From: Flammulina velutipes
Lineage: Eukaryota; Basidiomycota; Agaricomycetes; Agaricales; Physalacriaceae
DNA: 64,000 bases
Assembly: GCA_011800155.1 (NCBI GenBank)
Contig: CM022371.1
Coordinates: 186,001 to 250,000, forward strand
Direction of reading: 5' to 3'
Shown: piece by piece, positions 1 to 10,929 of the stretch
Layout of the letters: each line of letters opens with the position of its first letter
How positions within the stretch are numbered: the stretch's first letter is position 1
Program-made: the position numbers and the translations under genes
The notes under the pieces: model-generated
What the model was told of the DNA's origin: nothing
The model's input: only the letters and a program-made list of their open reading frames with translations
The model's database searches: none

Positions 1-629
1 CAAAGTATGAGTTCTTACGTTGTCTGACATTCAGCTAATCATCCCATTAGACTTGACTATCAGCCAGGACAGCACATCAAACTGACATATCAACTATGAG
101 GCAAAACATATCAATATGCGTGTTCCCAACTGTGTTTCCCAATTACGTGGCAGGAGAAAAAACTCTTACAGAAACGTTAAAGCACAAGAGTTGCCTCCTT
201 GGTGTTGACTCTACTGTCGACCACTTGAGCAATGGATCAGTCATGTCTTGGGAGATGAAGATCCACCAATCTGCAGATCTCCTATCCCGCAGTCCTCTCA
301 GAAAGCAAGCAGGATGTCACAGTTTGGACATGTTTCTGATGTGGCAACAAGCTTCTTGTTTAAACAAGAAGCTTGTTGCACAAACTCTATACGACAAGAA
401 GAAGAGTGCCGCGCTTTGTGATCTTGGAGTTACTGCAGCGATAGAACAGAATGCGGCTGATATCATCAAGGTGGCTGAGCAGTGATGAGATAAGAAGATC
501 ACAGATGCTGGAGGATTAGAAGGATGGTCTACACTGTCTCCAGAAGAGAAAAATAGTGCGTGACCTGGTGACGATAGAAGTGATGTACCAGCATCTTAAT
601 CTAGAAGAATTCAATAAACTGGATGCAAG
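1..629. other. Unassigned left edge with a perfect palindrome
   Basis: No recognisable gene. An open frame at 96-485 on the plus strand (129 codons) has no family resemblance that I can name and runs straight through a perfect 36-bp palindrome at 344-379, so it is probably not coding as read. The stretch just before 630 is the flank of the first hAT-like element. Confidence 0.4.
344..379. repeat. Perfect 36-bp palindrome
   Basis: Every base from 344 to 361 pairs with its mirror from 379 to 362. The centre is GTTTAAAC and the arms carry AAGCTT. There is no spacer, so it would form a cruciform rather than a hairpin loop. No flanking target duplication is visible. Confidence 0.9.
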
Positions 630-1356
630 TAGGCCTTTAAGATCCGGTCCTATGGACTGCCAAACGACTACCAACTGGACTGGACTGCAAAAAGACCACT
701 AAGAAAAAAAGACTGTTTCGAAAAAAGACTGGTCCCAGTTGGCAGTCCTGAGGTTGGATGAGAATATTTAGGACTGTCAAAAGACCAGTGTGACTAGTCG
801 TGGACCGGTCCATAGTAAAACAGACTACCAAAGGGTGTTCAGACAGATTTTAGCTAGTTTAGAGTACAAAAACATATATTTCAGCTCATATATCAAGTTG
901 AATTGAATAATCACAATGTTTATCCTCTCAAATGAACACTTGAATACATAATAGTGAGTTGAAATTTTGACAATAACATAGTAGCCTATATATTGCATAA
1001 AGTTCCTATATATAACAAGACACTGTGGTCTAGTGGTTAGAACTTAGAACATCTCAATTTCATCTACATTAGGTGAGGGATTGAGTTCAATCCTTACTAG
1101 ATGTACATTTTTGTGCGCGTGACTCGACCTTGGGACACACTGTGCAACAGTTGGACCAGTTGGACTGCAGTCCGGACCAGCCCCTAGTTCAACCAGTCAA
1201 ACTAGAAAGACCAGACTGCAGTCACGACAGTCTCATTAAAATACCAGTCCTGGTTAATGGTCCTTCCAAAAAGAAGAAAACCAAGGACCACCCTGGTTGG
1301 CGGTCCTTGAAAAAAACATGAAAAAGACCGGATCGAGACTGAACCTTAAAGCCCTA
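630..1356 (+). mobile_element. Non-autonomous hAT-like TIR element, copy 1, with tRNA-like interior
   Basis: A 727-bp element begins with TAGGCCTTTAAGATCCGGTC and ends with the imperfect complement of that sequence (…CCTTAAAGCCCTA). Its body matches, in inverted orientation, the element at 2007-2723. No transposase frame is present. The interior holds GGACCGGTCC-rich repeats, an A/T-rich stretch and a tRNA-like unit (1019-1095). The flanking 8-mers do not match (GATGCAAG versus TCTATTTT), so the target-site duplication has decayed or the element was rearranged. The hAT assignment comes from copy 2. Confidence 0.7.
1019..1095 (+). repeat. tRNA-like pol III promoter unit inside hAT-like element
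   Basis: An A-box match TGGTCTAGTGG lies at 1026-1036 and a near B-box GAGTTCAATCC at 1083-1093, spaced as in a tRNA gene. The A-box side looks like a tRNA-Glu 5' half. The cloverleaf is not preserved (poor acceptor and T stems), so this is read as a SINE-like or tRNA-derived module, not a working tRNA. The same unit lies inverted at 2268-2336 in the second copy. Confidence 0.6.
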
Positions 1357-2006
1357 TCTATTTTTCACACAGATTCAGTCGACAAAAAAGGTAGAACACA
1401 AGTGGCGCAATCATATAAAAGATGTGTACTGGCAGGTTGGAAAATATGTATGTACTAGCTGTGGATGAGTGTATTCCAGGCGGTCGTTGATCACTGTGCT
1501 GTAGAATATAAACACGTATCAGTTGGCTTCCAGTAAGATTTCGACTATGACACACCAAATCTGAGGCTGACTCACTGTTCAGCTCCCTAAGGAGCATACC
1601 AGGGATAAAAGCATGACACTCAGGAAGATGGCCATTGGCCGAGGGCAACGAAAAAGCTGAGTGCGATGTTGATGCTGTCGACAATGTGGACAGCGTAGAT
1701 GATGGTGGTAGGTAATCAAGCTCATGGTGATCTGCCGCTTGGATGAGCGAAGCTTGAATCTGTAGATGCATTACAAATGCACCAACACACCTTATTTTGA
1801 TAATAGGCCTCAACTTTCATGATTGCATTTGAAGTGCACATTATCCATTCTGAGCAAATGTGTTCAGGATGCAAATAATGTGCAAAATAATGGTACTGTG
1901 AACACCCCCAATATTTCACTTTTCCAGTGTACATAGCTCCTGCCAATGAAATGTAAATAAGGTGTATTGAATGGCTACTGTGAACACCCCTATTCTCACT
2001 GGGATT
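1357..2006. other. Spacer between the two hAT-like elements
   Basis: About 650 bp of unique sequence separate the inverted elements. A minus-strand open frame covers 1358-1813 (151 codons) but resembles nothing that I recognise and has no supporting context. I see no other gene here. Confidence 0.4.
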
Positions 2007-2723
2007 TAGGCCTTTAAGGTCCGGTCTCGGTCCGGTCTTTTTCATTTTTTTTCAAGGACCGCCAACTGGGGCAGTCCTTCGTTTTCTTCTTTTTGGAAGG
2101 ACCATCAACCGGGACCGGTCTTTTAATTAGACCGTCGCGACTGCAGTCCGGTCTTTCCAGTCCGACCAGTTGAACCGGGGGCCGGTCCGGACTGCAGTCC
2201 AACTGGTCCAACTGTTGTACAGCACATCCCAAGGTCGAGTCGCGTGCACAAAAATGTGCATCTAGTAAGGATTGAACTCAAGACCTCACCTATTACAGGT
2301 GAAATTGAGGTGTTCTAACCACTAGACCACAGTGTCTTATTATATATAGTAACTTTATGCAATATACTATGTCATCGTTAAAATTTCAACTCATAATTAT
2401 GTATTCAAGTGTTCATTTAAGAGGGTAAACATTGTAATTATTCAATTCAACTTGATATATGAGCTAAAATATATGTTTTTGTACTCTAAACTAGCTAAAA
2501 TATGTCTGAACACCCTTTGATAGTCCGTTTGACTATGGACCGGTCCATGACTGGTCGCACCGGTCTTTTGGCAGTCCTAAATATTCTCATCCAACTTCAG
2601 GACTGCCAACTGGGACCAGTCTTTTTTCCGACCGGTCTTTTTTTCTTGGCGGTCTTTTTGCAGTCCAGTCCGGTCCAGTTGGCAGTCATTTGGCAGTCCA
2701 TAGGACCGGACCTTAAAGGCCTA
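2007..2723 (-). mobile_element. Non-autonomous hAT-like TIR element, copy 2, with 8-bp target duplication
   Basis: A 717-bp element has 20-bp near-perfect terminal inverted repeats (TAGGCCTTTAAGGTCCGGTC at 2007 and its complement ending at 2723). It is flanked by an exact 8-bp direct repeat, CTGGGATT, at 1999-2006 and 2724-2731. An 8-bp duplication with TIRs starting TAGG fits the hAT superfamily. The element has no transposase, so it would need one in trans. It carries the tRNA-like unit on its minus strand. It is the inverted sister of 630-1356. Confidence 0.8.
2268..2336 (-). repeat. tRNA-like pol III promoter unit, second copy
   Basis: On the minus strand the A-box TGGTCTAGTGG occupies 2329-2319 and the B-box-like GAGTTCAATCC 2279-2269. 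Between them a short stem (CACCT/AGGTG) surrounds a loop containing TTC, reminiscent of tRNA-Glu, but the cloverleaf is incomplete. Confidence 0.6.
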
Positions 2724-2759
2724 CTGGGATTGAACCCTCGACCTTTGAATGCGCGCTTA

Positions 2760-3168
2760 GAGCTCGTTCAGCATAGAGATCCAGGTCCGGATCTCTGCAA
2801 GGTCTGACCTTCCCACGGATCTCTCAGTCACGGTGTGATTCTCGGATTCAGCCGAGTGACAAGTTTGATGAACCGGCCCGCTTTCCCTGGTCATACTCAT
2901 CATCGTGAACAGCTTCGGCATTGCAGGAAATACTTATAGCGACACTTAAAATCACTTATGGAGCCTTTCTATAGCTCTTTGTATTTTTATTAGCACTACG
3001 CACCTCTCAAATAGTGTCTAATACCTATGTAAAGCTTTTGTTGAAATAATATGCAAAATCAAGTCACATCAGGTTACACTACGGTCACCAGAAAGTCACG
3101 GCCAGAGATCCGTGGGAAGGTCAGACCTTGCAGAGATCCGGACCTGGATCTCTATGCCGAACGAGCTC
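2760..3168. mobile_element. Tourist/PIF-Harbinger-like MITE with TTA target duplication
   Basis: Long terminal inverted repeats of about 65 bp pair 2760-2824 with 3104-3168. They start GAGCTCGTTC and end GAACGAGCTC. The 409-bp element is flanked by TTA at 2757-2759 and 3169-3171. A 3-bp TTA duplication and a GAGC terminus fit PIF/Harbinger MITEs. There is no coding capacity. It abuts the hAT-like element, so two different transposon classes landed within 40 bp of each other. Confidence 0.75.
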
Positions 3169-3374
3169 TTACCTACCGGTCCGAATCTCCTCTCACCTCC
3201 GCCTCCCATCACCGGAGATGGCCTCTCTCGACAACACCCTCCGCACGAGAGTGGTTTCTAACGTCGTCTCTGAGAGGGCCGCTCCATCTCACCAGCAACT
3301 CTCTCCGTTTCTGCGTCCACCACCCTTGTCATATATAAATAACTCCACTGTCATTTTACTCTTGCCTTGCAACC

Positions 3375-4067
3375 ATGACCCGAACAACGCCCGAGATCGA
3401 GAAGCAGTACGTCTGCCTACCTGGCTGCCCGCCACGGCAGCGCACCGAACCTCGTTGTAGATTCACCGTGAGAGCCGTCGAACACACCCAAACATACTGG
3501 AACCTCCTCTCGCTCGCTGCCTGTGGCAGCCGCGCACGACGATGATATGTACAAATCCATCCTCTCAACGTTCCCCGGAACTTGCGGCTGACAGCGCACG
3601 ACGATGAGATATACGAACACATCTTGTCGACGTTCCCCGATTCGAAATGGGGCGTACTGGACGAGGAGATGATGAAGACCGATGAGGGGAAGAAGCGCTG
3701 GCAGGAGTTCATGGCAAAGTGCGTCCGCTTCATCCTTCCTCCCCCCTTTGCCGATCACAGGGGTAGGTACGAAAAGAAGATCAAGGATTACAACTTCGGG
3801 TCGCTCATTCGTACGGACGCGAAGGGAGAGTACGACGAGACGAACACAATCTTCGTTACGCGAATACAGGTGCGTCTTCATCGCCCCGGATCGATGTGCT
3901 CACTCACAACGCGCGCTAGTTCTACGCCAGGGCGGAATCGCCTAGGGCTGAACGACGCCGCACACGAGCTCGCTAAAAAGGACAGGGAGGAAGAGAAGAA
4001 GGAAAAGGAGCGCAAGAAAAAGGAAAAAAAAGCTAAGAAAGCTGCAGCAGCATCTACTACGTCGTAA
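3375..4067 (+). pseudogene. PBDC1-like gene, probably broken
   Basis: The pieces read as the PBDC1 family (yeast YPL225W homologs). A start at 3375 gives MTRTTPEIEKQ. After an intron comes the block FTVRAVEHTQTYWNLL, then AHDDEIYEHILSTFPDSKWG, then KDYNFGSLIRTD and ENTIFVTRIQ-type motifs, and finally RNRLGLNDA with a lysine/glutamate-rich tail. Two defects are visible. An imperfect duplication of about 50-60 bp (GCACGACGATGA…ACGTTCCCC, around 3533-3576 and 3593-3636) interrupts the second block. About 8 bases are missing where the family has FYAIEIARNR (around 3919-3935), which shifts the frame before the basic tail. Cryptic splicing around the duplication is possible, so function cannot be excluded. 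Confidence 0.6.
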
Positions 4068-4194
4068 TCTCATCTTGCTTTCTACATCCACATCGTCCGA
4101 TCTACTCTTCGACCCACGCCTCACCGTTCCACTCAACCTCCACCTTCCACTTTCCGTCGTCGACCCACTGATCTTCTAAAACTCATCCCACCAC

Positions 4195-7100
4195 TTGAAA
4201 ACCTCCTCCTCACCTCCTCTGGTCAATCCCATCCCTATGCACATAATTCTCCCCTCCCTCCCTTCTCCCTCCTCATCTCCCAATAAAACCCCCACACCGC
4301 CTGATCAACATCCTCCCTCCCCGCTCTGCACAACCCTCACCACCACGCCCTCCCGCGCGAGGTACGACAACGGCAGGTGCACACGCGTCCTTTTCCGTAC
4401 TGCCCCATCGGCCATCGATGCACACTCCACGTGCTCGCTCGACGTGCCGCCGTCAGTGCCGTCGCGTTTTTGCTTTTCGTGCTCAGATCGGGCGGGCCGT
4501 CGGGTTCGAGCTTGACGAGGGCCATGGATATTGGAGAATGGGATTGTGCGTCCACGTGGCGGGGAGATCATATAAGCGAATCAAGGCGCACCGTCTTCCA
4601 AGGTTGACGACTTTTGTGGGTGCCACAAACATATCCAATGCCGAGCCGCATCGAACGGGCCCTCACGTATCCCAGACGACAGCACATGCATCGTTGGGCA
4701 AGTCGCATCAACTCCACGCTCAGTCGTCTCGTCGATTGTTTATTTTGACGATCTCCTCTGCAGCCTATCGGACCGCAGGACAATGAAATCCCAGAAATCT
4801 CCACCGCACTTTTCAACGTCACTGGATATCCAACGAATCTCGCCAGACGACCGCACCAAGGGTTCTTTCTATACGGCCAGTCTAGCACAAGACAACCACA
4901 TCCCATGGACGCCGGATATCAACATATCTTCGACACAAGTACCTCTCATTTCTCAGGCGCATATGCCGACCTCAAACAGAAGTCATCGCCATCGCAAAAA
5001 CGAAGATCGAATCGTCGCTTCGTTGGCAAAAATCAGCAGCAAGGACTCGATATCTACCATCGCCCCATATCGAGGTTTTCAACGAATATTGCCAGACGAC
5101 GATACGATAGTCGTCACCGCCGCCACCACGATCCTTCGTTACCTAACTCAAATCGACTTTACACCTACTTCGGCTCGTTTAGACGTGACTGCGCCAACAA
5201 TATGTTGTCGCGCGCAAAAGACAACCAGACGCCAAATCCTCACCCGCACTTCAAGTGAGTTACAGTCTGTATGAATGTTCTACTCCTCACTAATCAGACG
5301 CAGCGAATGTTCGGTTTCTACCCTCACCTCTACCCAGGCTCACGTCCACCATGTACTACAATCAACTTCCGCCCAGCCAGTAAACACATCGCGCCGCGCA
5401 AACCGATTAGCACCCGCGAACACAACATCCTATTCCGGCGCCGCCGTATATCCCACCTTCCGACACATCCATCCATCGCTTCTTTCTACCTTGGTGCACA
5501 TGCCCGCTGGTGTCGAACATATACACTCACGAACAGGCCCTCCCACATTGCAGACGACAGCACATGCATCGTTACCCAAGTCACATCAACTTCGCGCTTC
5601 GTCGTCTCGAGCTTATCGACCCGCAGGACAATCACACCGCCGAAGGCTCATCCGCGCTTTTTGACGCCACTGCATTCTCAAAGAATATCTGCACTAAGAG
5701 TTCCACACGACCAGTCCGGTACACAGTCACATCCCACAGACGCCGAATATCATCAACTCGAGCCGCGAGTATCCTTGCGCTGCAATTCAACATCCATCTT
5801 CTTACCGTTCAGGCTCACCCTCCAAGTCCAGAGGTATACCTCATTTCTCAGGCGCATATGCCGAACTCAAACGCGGGGCCGCCATCGCAGGAACGAAGAT
5901 CGAATCGTTGTGTCGTTGGAAAAGACCAGACGCCAAAATTTTCATCAGCGCAATTAGACAAGGAGGAAGGTTCGAGATCTACCACATCCCCATGCTTTCG
6001 CCAGACACGACCCCCATCATCCGTCGAACCTCACCAAGCTTCACACCGACAACTCCGGTGCTGCAGTTTCTTCGTCCCAAAACAACAACCCATCTTTCTT
6101 CCGTCCAAACACATCGTTTTCTCCCATGGCGCGCTCACCGACCTCGCCGTGGGGAGGCCTTCGCGACGCCGGACATACCTCACTCGGGCGACGAATTCAA
6201 GTATCAGCGAACGTTCTCGCATCTCAAGCCCCAACGGTACGTTCCTTTCCCTGCCTTCGCGCATATACTGACCTCAAACGCTTCTATCAGTCCACCAACT
6301 ACCAAGGACGCCTACTCCCAGTCACGGTCGTGCAGTGGCAAATGATCAACATGCATCCAGTGGCAAGGGTGTTCGTTTACCAGATCCATCGCGAAGCGTT
6401 GACATATCCAAGCACGATATAACCCAAACGTTAGCGCAACCTTCCGCCAACTCATACCATAGAAGACAACAACACGAACGGGGCGATTTCTTGAACGACG
6501 ATAATCCCGGGGATGGCCAAGCAAATGTGCAACGTTCAACAACATGGACTTGTCGAAGTTGTGTTACCATCGTCGTTCGCGGGTCCGGGACCAGATACTC
6601 GTGTGTCTACGCATACCCAAATAACTCGCTGCCCACCACAACAATGACCTCCTCACCTCCTCTGGTCAATCTCATCCGGGTATACATAACTCCCTCCCCC
6701 TTCTCCCTTCTCCCTCCCCGACTCCCCATAAAAACTCCACACCGCCTGATTCACATCCTCCCCGCTCTGCACAGCCAGCACCGCCACACCCTCCCGCGCG
6801 AGGTACGACAGCGGCAGGTGCAACCTTGTCCCCTTCTGCCCCGCGTACCGCCCCATCGGCCATCGGTGTACACTCCACGCGCTCGCTCGCTGTGCCGCTC
6901 ATCGCCGTCGCACTCTTGTTTCTCGTGCTCATATCCGGCGGGCCATCGGATTCGAGCTTTACCAACGCCATGGATGTTGGAGAAGGGAATTTTGCACCCA
7001 TGTGGCTGTGCGGTTATATAATTGGCTCGCGCATACAAGCTATTCTTCGTTAGCCAACTCACATCGACTTTACGCTCCATCGTCGTCAACGGCGTCTCGT

Positions 7101-8106
7101 GCTACGGGTCGTTCTGGCGTGACTGACTCACCCGCGCTTCAAGTGAGTACGGTTCGTATCAACGCTTGCATCCTCACTAATCAGACGCAGCAAATGTCCC
7201 TGTTCTATCCTCATCCCCACTCAGCCTCACGTCCGCTATGTGCCACAACCAGTTTTCGCCCAGCCAATACACTCATCAGGCAGCACAAACCGATTAGCAC
7301 CGCCTATCCGGCGCCGCCGTATATCCATCCACCTTCCTACCCATCTTGACCATCTTCCGCCTCTTGTCAGTACCAAGAACAGATACAATTCTAAGCCGCA
7401 TCGACTCCACGTGTCGTCGTCTTCTCCGTCAATCCCTTTTTGCGGCGTATCAGCCCACAGGACAATCAATCACATCCCCGAAACCTCACCCGATCCCTCT
7501 GGATTCCCAACCACTATTCGGGCCGTCATCGCGGAAACGGAGGGAGTATTGCGGCTCTCTTCGTTCGCAAAGTCAGACGCCAAGATTCCATCAGCGCCGC
7601 ACACAAGGAGAGGACACGCGCTTAGATTTATGCACATTGTTCATCGCCGAACCTCACACATCCTACCTGCAAGTACAACATCCCCACAACGTCGGCGCTG
7701 CAGTTCCCTCATACCAAAACGCTTTCGAAGAGACATCCATCGTGCATATACCGACGTCAAACACAACTTCGGAGAAGCCCGCCGGAATACCATGAGAGAT
7801 GAAGGATCCCTCTCGTGGTCGAATACCACTGCCAATTCGCCAATTCACCTATTCGCAGGGAAAGATATCTCGGGCTCGTATTCATACCTCCTCTGGATTC
7901 CAGGTGCATTGCCTGTTATACAATCCAGCTACCATATCAACAACGAAAGCCTGCCTAAGGCGCATCAAACCAGTCCTTGTCGACACACCAATGACAGTGA
8001 TTTCTTGAACGGCGTACGAATCCGGCCAAGTGAATGGGCATTATCTAGCGTCATCCCACGGCGATAATTCCATCCAGGATCGACAAATGTTCTCGTCACG
8101 GGAGGA
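4195..8106. repeat. Decayed array of repeated, formerly coding sequence
   Basis: No intact gene. Several blocks recur in degenerate form: 4195-4580 with 6640-7030; 4941-5035 with 5838-5935; 5285-5460 with 7172-7330; and a short unit with CGCAGGACAAT near 4765, 5615 and, altered, 7450. Overlapping plus-strand open frames (up to 275 codons) are rich in Ser, Pro, Thr and Arg and disagree in frame between copies. In the first pair the minus strand of both copies encodes HLPLSYLAREGV and VQSGED-like peptides in shifted frames, so a real protein-coding ancestor has decayed twice. I could not identify that family. C+A-rich composition on the plus strand is marked. Confidence 0.6.
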
Positions 8107-8891
8107 ATGACACCCAGAGGTACCATTTATCTACCTTCGCGCATATATCGATCTCAACGCTTCATTTATTACCTTCAGCGTACCGGGTGCTTGTCGAAGC
8201 TATGCTGCTATACTACGGATCGATTGTGCACTACTCAATCAACTTCGAAGCTGGTGAAAGAGACCATTCTGAAGCCGGTGTTGAGCTCGACCATTCTAAA
8301 GCTGTCTCAATGCCCAGGTAATGCCCCGTTTTTCAATATCTTGGCTCCGAACCTCACCGTTAAATCCAAGCTCAGAGGTTGTCTGCACATGCGACATTCA
8401 CGACGTGCATTATTGGAAGATCGCAACAGAAACCTAGTGCGCCCGACGTTTTCCTGCCTTGATAAAATTACTCACGACGAACGCAAGCTGAGTTACAATG
8501 AACAAGCCCACCGGAGCTCTTTCGCTTTGCCTTATCGCATTTCTACAGCGACAGAAAAGTATCATCACTCCATCCAAATTTCTCTTTCCCAACCTGTACA
8601 TTGTTTGAAAGATGACATGGAAGACACGGACAGCGCGGCTAAAGACAACAGCGAACCTGCCTCAATTAACTCAGAGAATGTCTGACAACGTAGTTCTAAT
8701 ACTTTACCGAATATACTGCCTTAACACCATGTCAGATTTCTCCAGCAGTTGTTTGCCCCTTGGCCGGTCTTTCTGGTAGCCACCAGACCACTTCCGTCGT
8801 AGTCACTTGTTGGACAATAATTAGTATTACGGGTGAACGAGATGGGACAATATCCTGTGGGATAATTCTCGCCTTATAATCTTCATACCTT
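8107..8891. other. Unassigned stretch before the DUF6697 gene
   Basis: A plus-strand open frame of 192 codons (8107-8685) follows the repeat array. It has no recognisable domain and contains a short unit (accttcgcgcatata near 8133) also seen near 6256. I treat it as array debris rather than a gene. Nothing else is evident up to the end of the next gene. Confidence 0.4.
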
Positions 8892-10449
8892 CTAGCTACG
8901 GCTAGGCCGACTTCTCGTCCCTCGCGGAACCACTACCTCTTCTATGTCCTCCTGCTTGTATGGCCCCTCATCTTCATCAGTCAAACTCGCCGCCCTCTGC
9001 TTCCCTTTCCCTTTCCTCGATTCCTTCTTCAATTTAGGCTGTGTCGCTTTCCTACTTTTGGGCTCTTTCTTCTTGGGCACCCAAACTGCCCTCTTCCGCA
9101 TCATCTCATCGAGGAAGTGAGTTTCGAATGTAACACACTTCATCGTCCTAACATGGATGCACTATGAAGGATCCTCAACACACTATAAAAGCCTCGCACG
9201 AAAGGACTTACAAGCCAACCATTGTCAAATGCCTGCGTGACATCCTCCTTCGTAACTGTATCATTAGAAGGCGCGTCAACCTCATCGAAATATTCGCCCT
9301 TCGTAGGAGCCCGACCCAGGCGCTTCCGAAGCGCAACATACACACGCAGGTCCGCACCCCATTCGTGTGCATTCACCTGCCCTTCCCATTTATCCCGAAT
9401 CTACGTCCGCATCATGAAAACGCACATATCGTTCAAAAAACAAACCTCCACCAACCTTCCAATGCAACCGCCTCCACTCTTCAAGCGACAAAGGCTGCGC
9501 CGTCCCCGACTTGTACTGACCCATATACTGCCACTCATTCGCCCCAATCCTACAAAAGAGCCGATCCAGCGGCTCCGAATCATCGTCCGTGAAGCCACCC
9601 ATACCGTCGATACCAACATGGAAGCTGAGCCCCGGCGCCCCGATGCGCTGGGGCGCATACGGGTTCATCTCCAAGCTCAAATACTTCCAGTCATTCAGCC
9701 CGTGCTCCAGGAGCTTCTCCTTTCTAATCGGCGTAATGACTCCTTGTTCGCCGCCCCCGTAAGTCTGCGAGATGAATCGCCGGCTGAACATAGCGTCCCG
9801 TTGGTCCTGGTTAAGAGGCGGCTGCGGCTCGTATGGCACCACACCAATCGGTTTGATACGCGCGTAGATGGTATCCGCGTCAATCCGCACCTCACCTTTC
9901 TTTTTCTTCACCTTGGGCTACACGTACATTGAATACCAGAATTATGGGAGGGAATGTCAAACATACATTTTCGAGTTTTTTGAGAGGACCATTTCAGCGT
10001 CTTCGGTGTCAGACTCGATGTTGATTTGTGTTCGTGCTGAGATGGAGACGTCCGCCTGACAGAAATGGGCATGAATAAATCAATTCGGTGGTCGCAGGTA
10101 CTCACCTCCTCTGCCTTGGGCTGAGTGGTAACCAAATCTCGGGATGCGCCACCTCCAGAAGCATCCTAAGTGGGATTTCTGTCAAGAAAGAATCAACGAT
10201 GACAAGTGTGTCCCAAGCATACCCCGCCATCTTGGTAGTAGCTTTCGCCTTCCTCGTTCTTGATGATCGTTTCGTCAGGTTCTTCCTGCCCAGGTCTTAG
10301 TACCGTTACTACATTCAAAGTCCAAAGAGTCATACCTTCTTCAAAGCAGCAGGTGTACGCCAATATGGTATTGTCCCTTCATGCTCCTCATAAGTAACTC
10401 TGCTCAAATTGTTAATGACCTCCCCGTTAGGCTCATTCGAAACAGTCAT
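8892..10449 (-). CDS. DUF6697 domain-containing protein
   Basis: A seven-exon gene is reconstructed on the minus strand: 10449-10336, 10285-10223, 10165-10106, 10055 to about 9985, about 9916-9426, 9376-9212 and 9161-8892. The protein starts MTVSNEPNGEV and has an acidic, disordered N-terminus. The conserved core holds FSRRFISQTYGG, LNDWKYLSLEMNPYAP, GAPGLSFHVGIDG, WQYMGQYKSG, AFDNGWLCIHVRTM and a lysine-rich tail (KKKEPKSRK…KGKGKQR). The W-x-YMGQYK and NPYAP-GAPGL blocks are what I know from the Agaricomycete family DUF6697, whose function is unknown. The intron near 9917-9985 stays in frame only with a weak GTTTGA donor; the stronger GTATGT donor would shift the frame, so that boundary needs a transcript. 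The basic tail suggests a nuclear location, which is inference. Confidence 0.75.
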
Positions 10450-10929
10450 GCCCTCCCAGTACAGTCACAGTCGAATCCGAATTATTCCGCTCCAGCTTGT
10501 GCCTTTTAGACGGCCTATCAAGGGAATTTGGAATGTTTGATGTCCCCGCTAGATTTTAAGGCGTACTTTCGCGTTTGACGCGTGCCATGGATGTTCGTCG
10601 TTGAACAAGCGGGATTTGTCGGGCCGATGGGTAATGGGCTCGCCACGACCACGTGATTGTAGTAAGGTCAAAGGAATTCGCTACTACTCGCTATGAATAA
10701 TAGCATATTGATAGATGTCTGTGTTGTATTCACTCGCGAGTCACAATGCCAAGGAGAACACCAATGGAACGTACTCACCAATTAGGCCAAAAGACAAAGG
10801 CAACCGGTGCTTTTGGATGTTTAGGAAACCTCGATGCATTTATCGGTAGCATCAACTTGAAGTCATACATTGAATTTGGCTTACTGGCCGCAGTGCACAA
10901 TTATGCAAAAAATCCAATAATGATTATTT
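10450..10929. other. Intergenic, divergent from DUF6697 and downstream of phosphatase A
   Basis: About 480 bp hold the DUF6697 promoter side and the 3' flank of phosphatase A. A plus-strand frame from 10746 overlaps phosphatase A and has no family resemblance. No other element seen. Confidence 0.4.

Noticed and set aside
1019..1095. A functional tRNA-Glu gene
   Set aside because: A and B boxes are present, but the acceptor and T stems do not pair properly, and the unit is repeated inside a TIR element.
5271..8067. Long overlapping plus-strand open frames (228-275 codons) as genes
   Set aside because: They overlap one another in different frames, disagree between repeat copies, have low-complexity composition and show no domain.
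8107..8685. A 192-codon plus-strand gene
   Set aside because: No domain, no intron logic, and it carries units of the degenerate repeat array.
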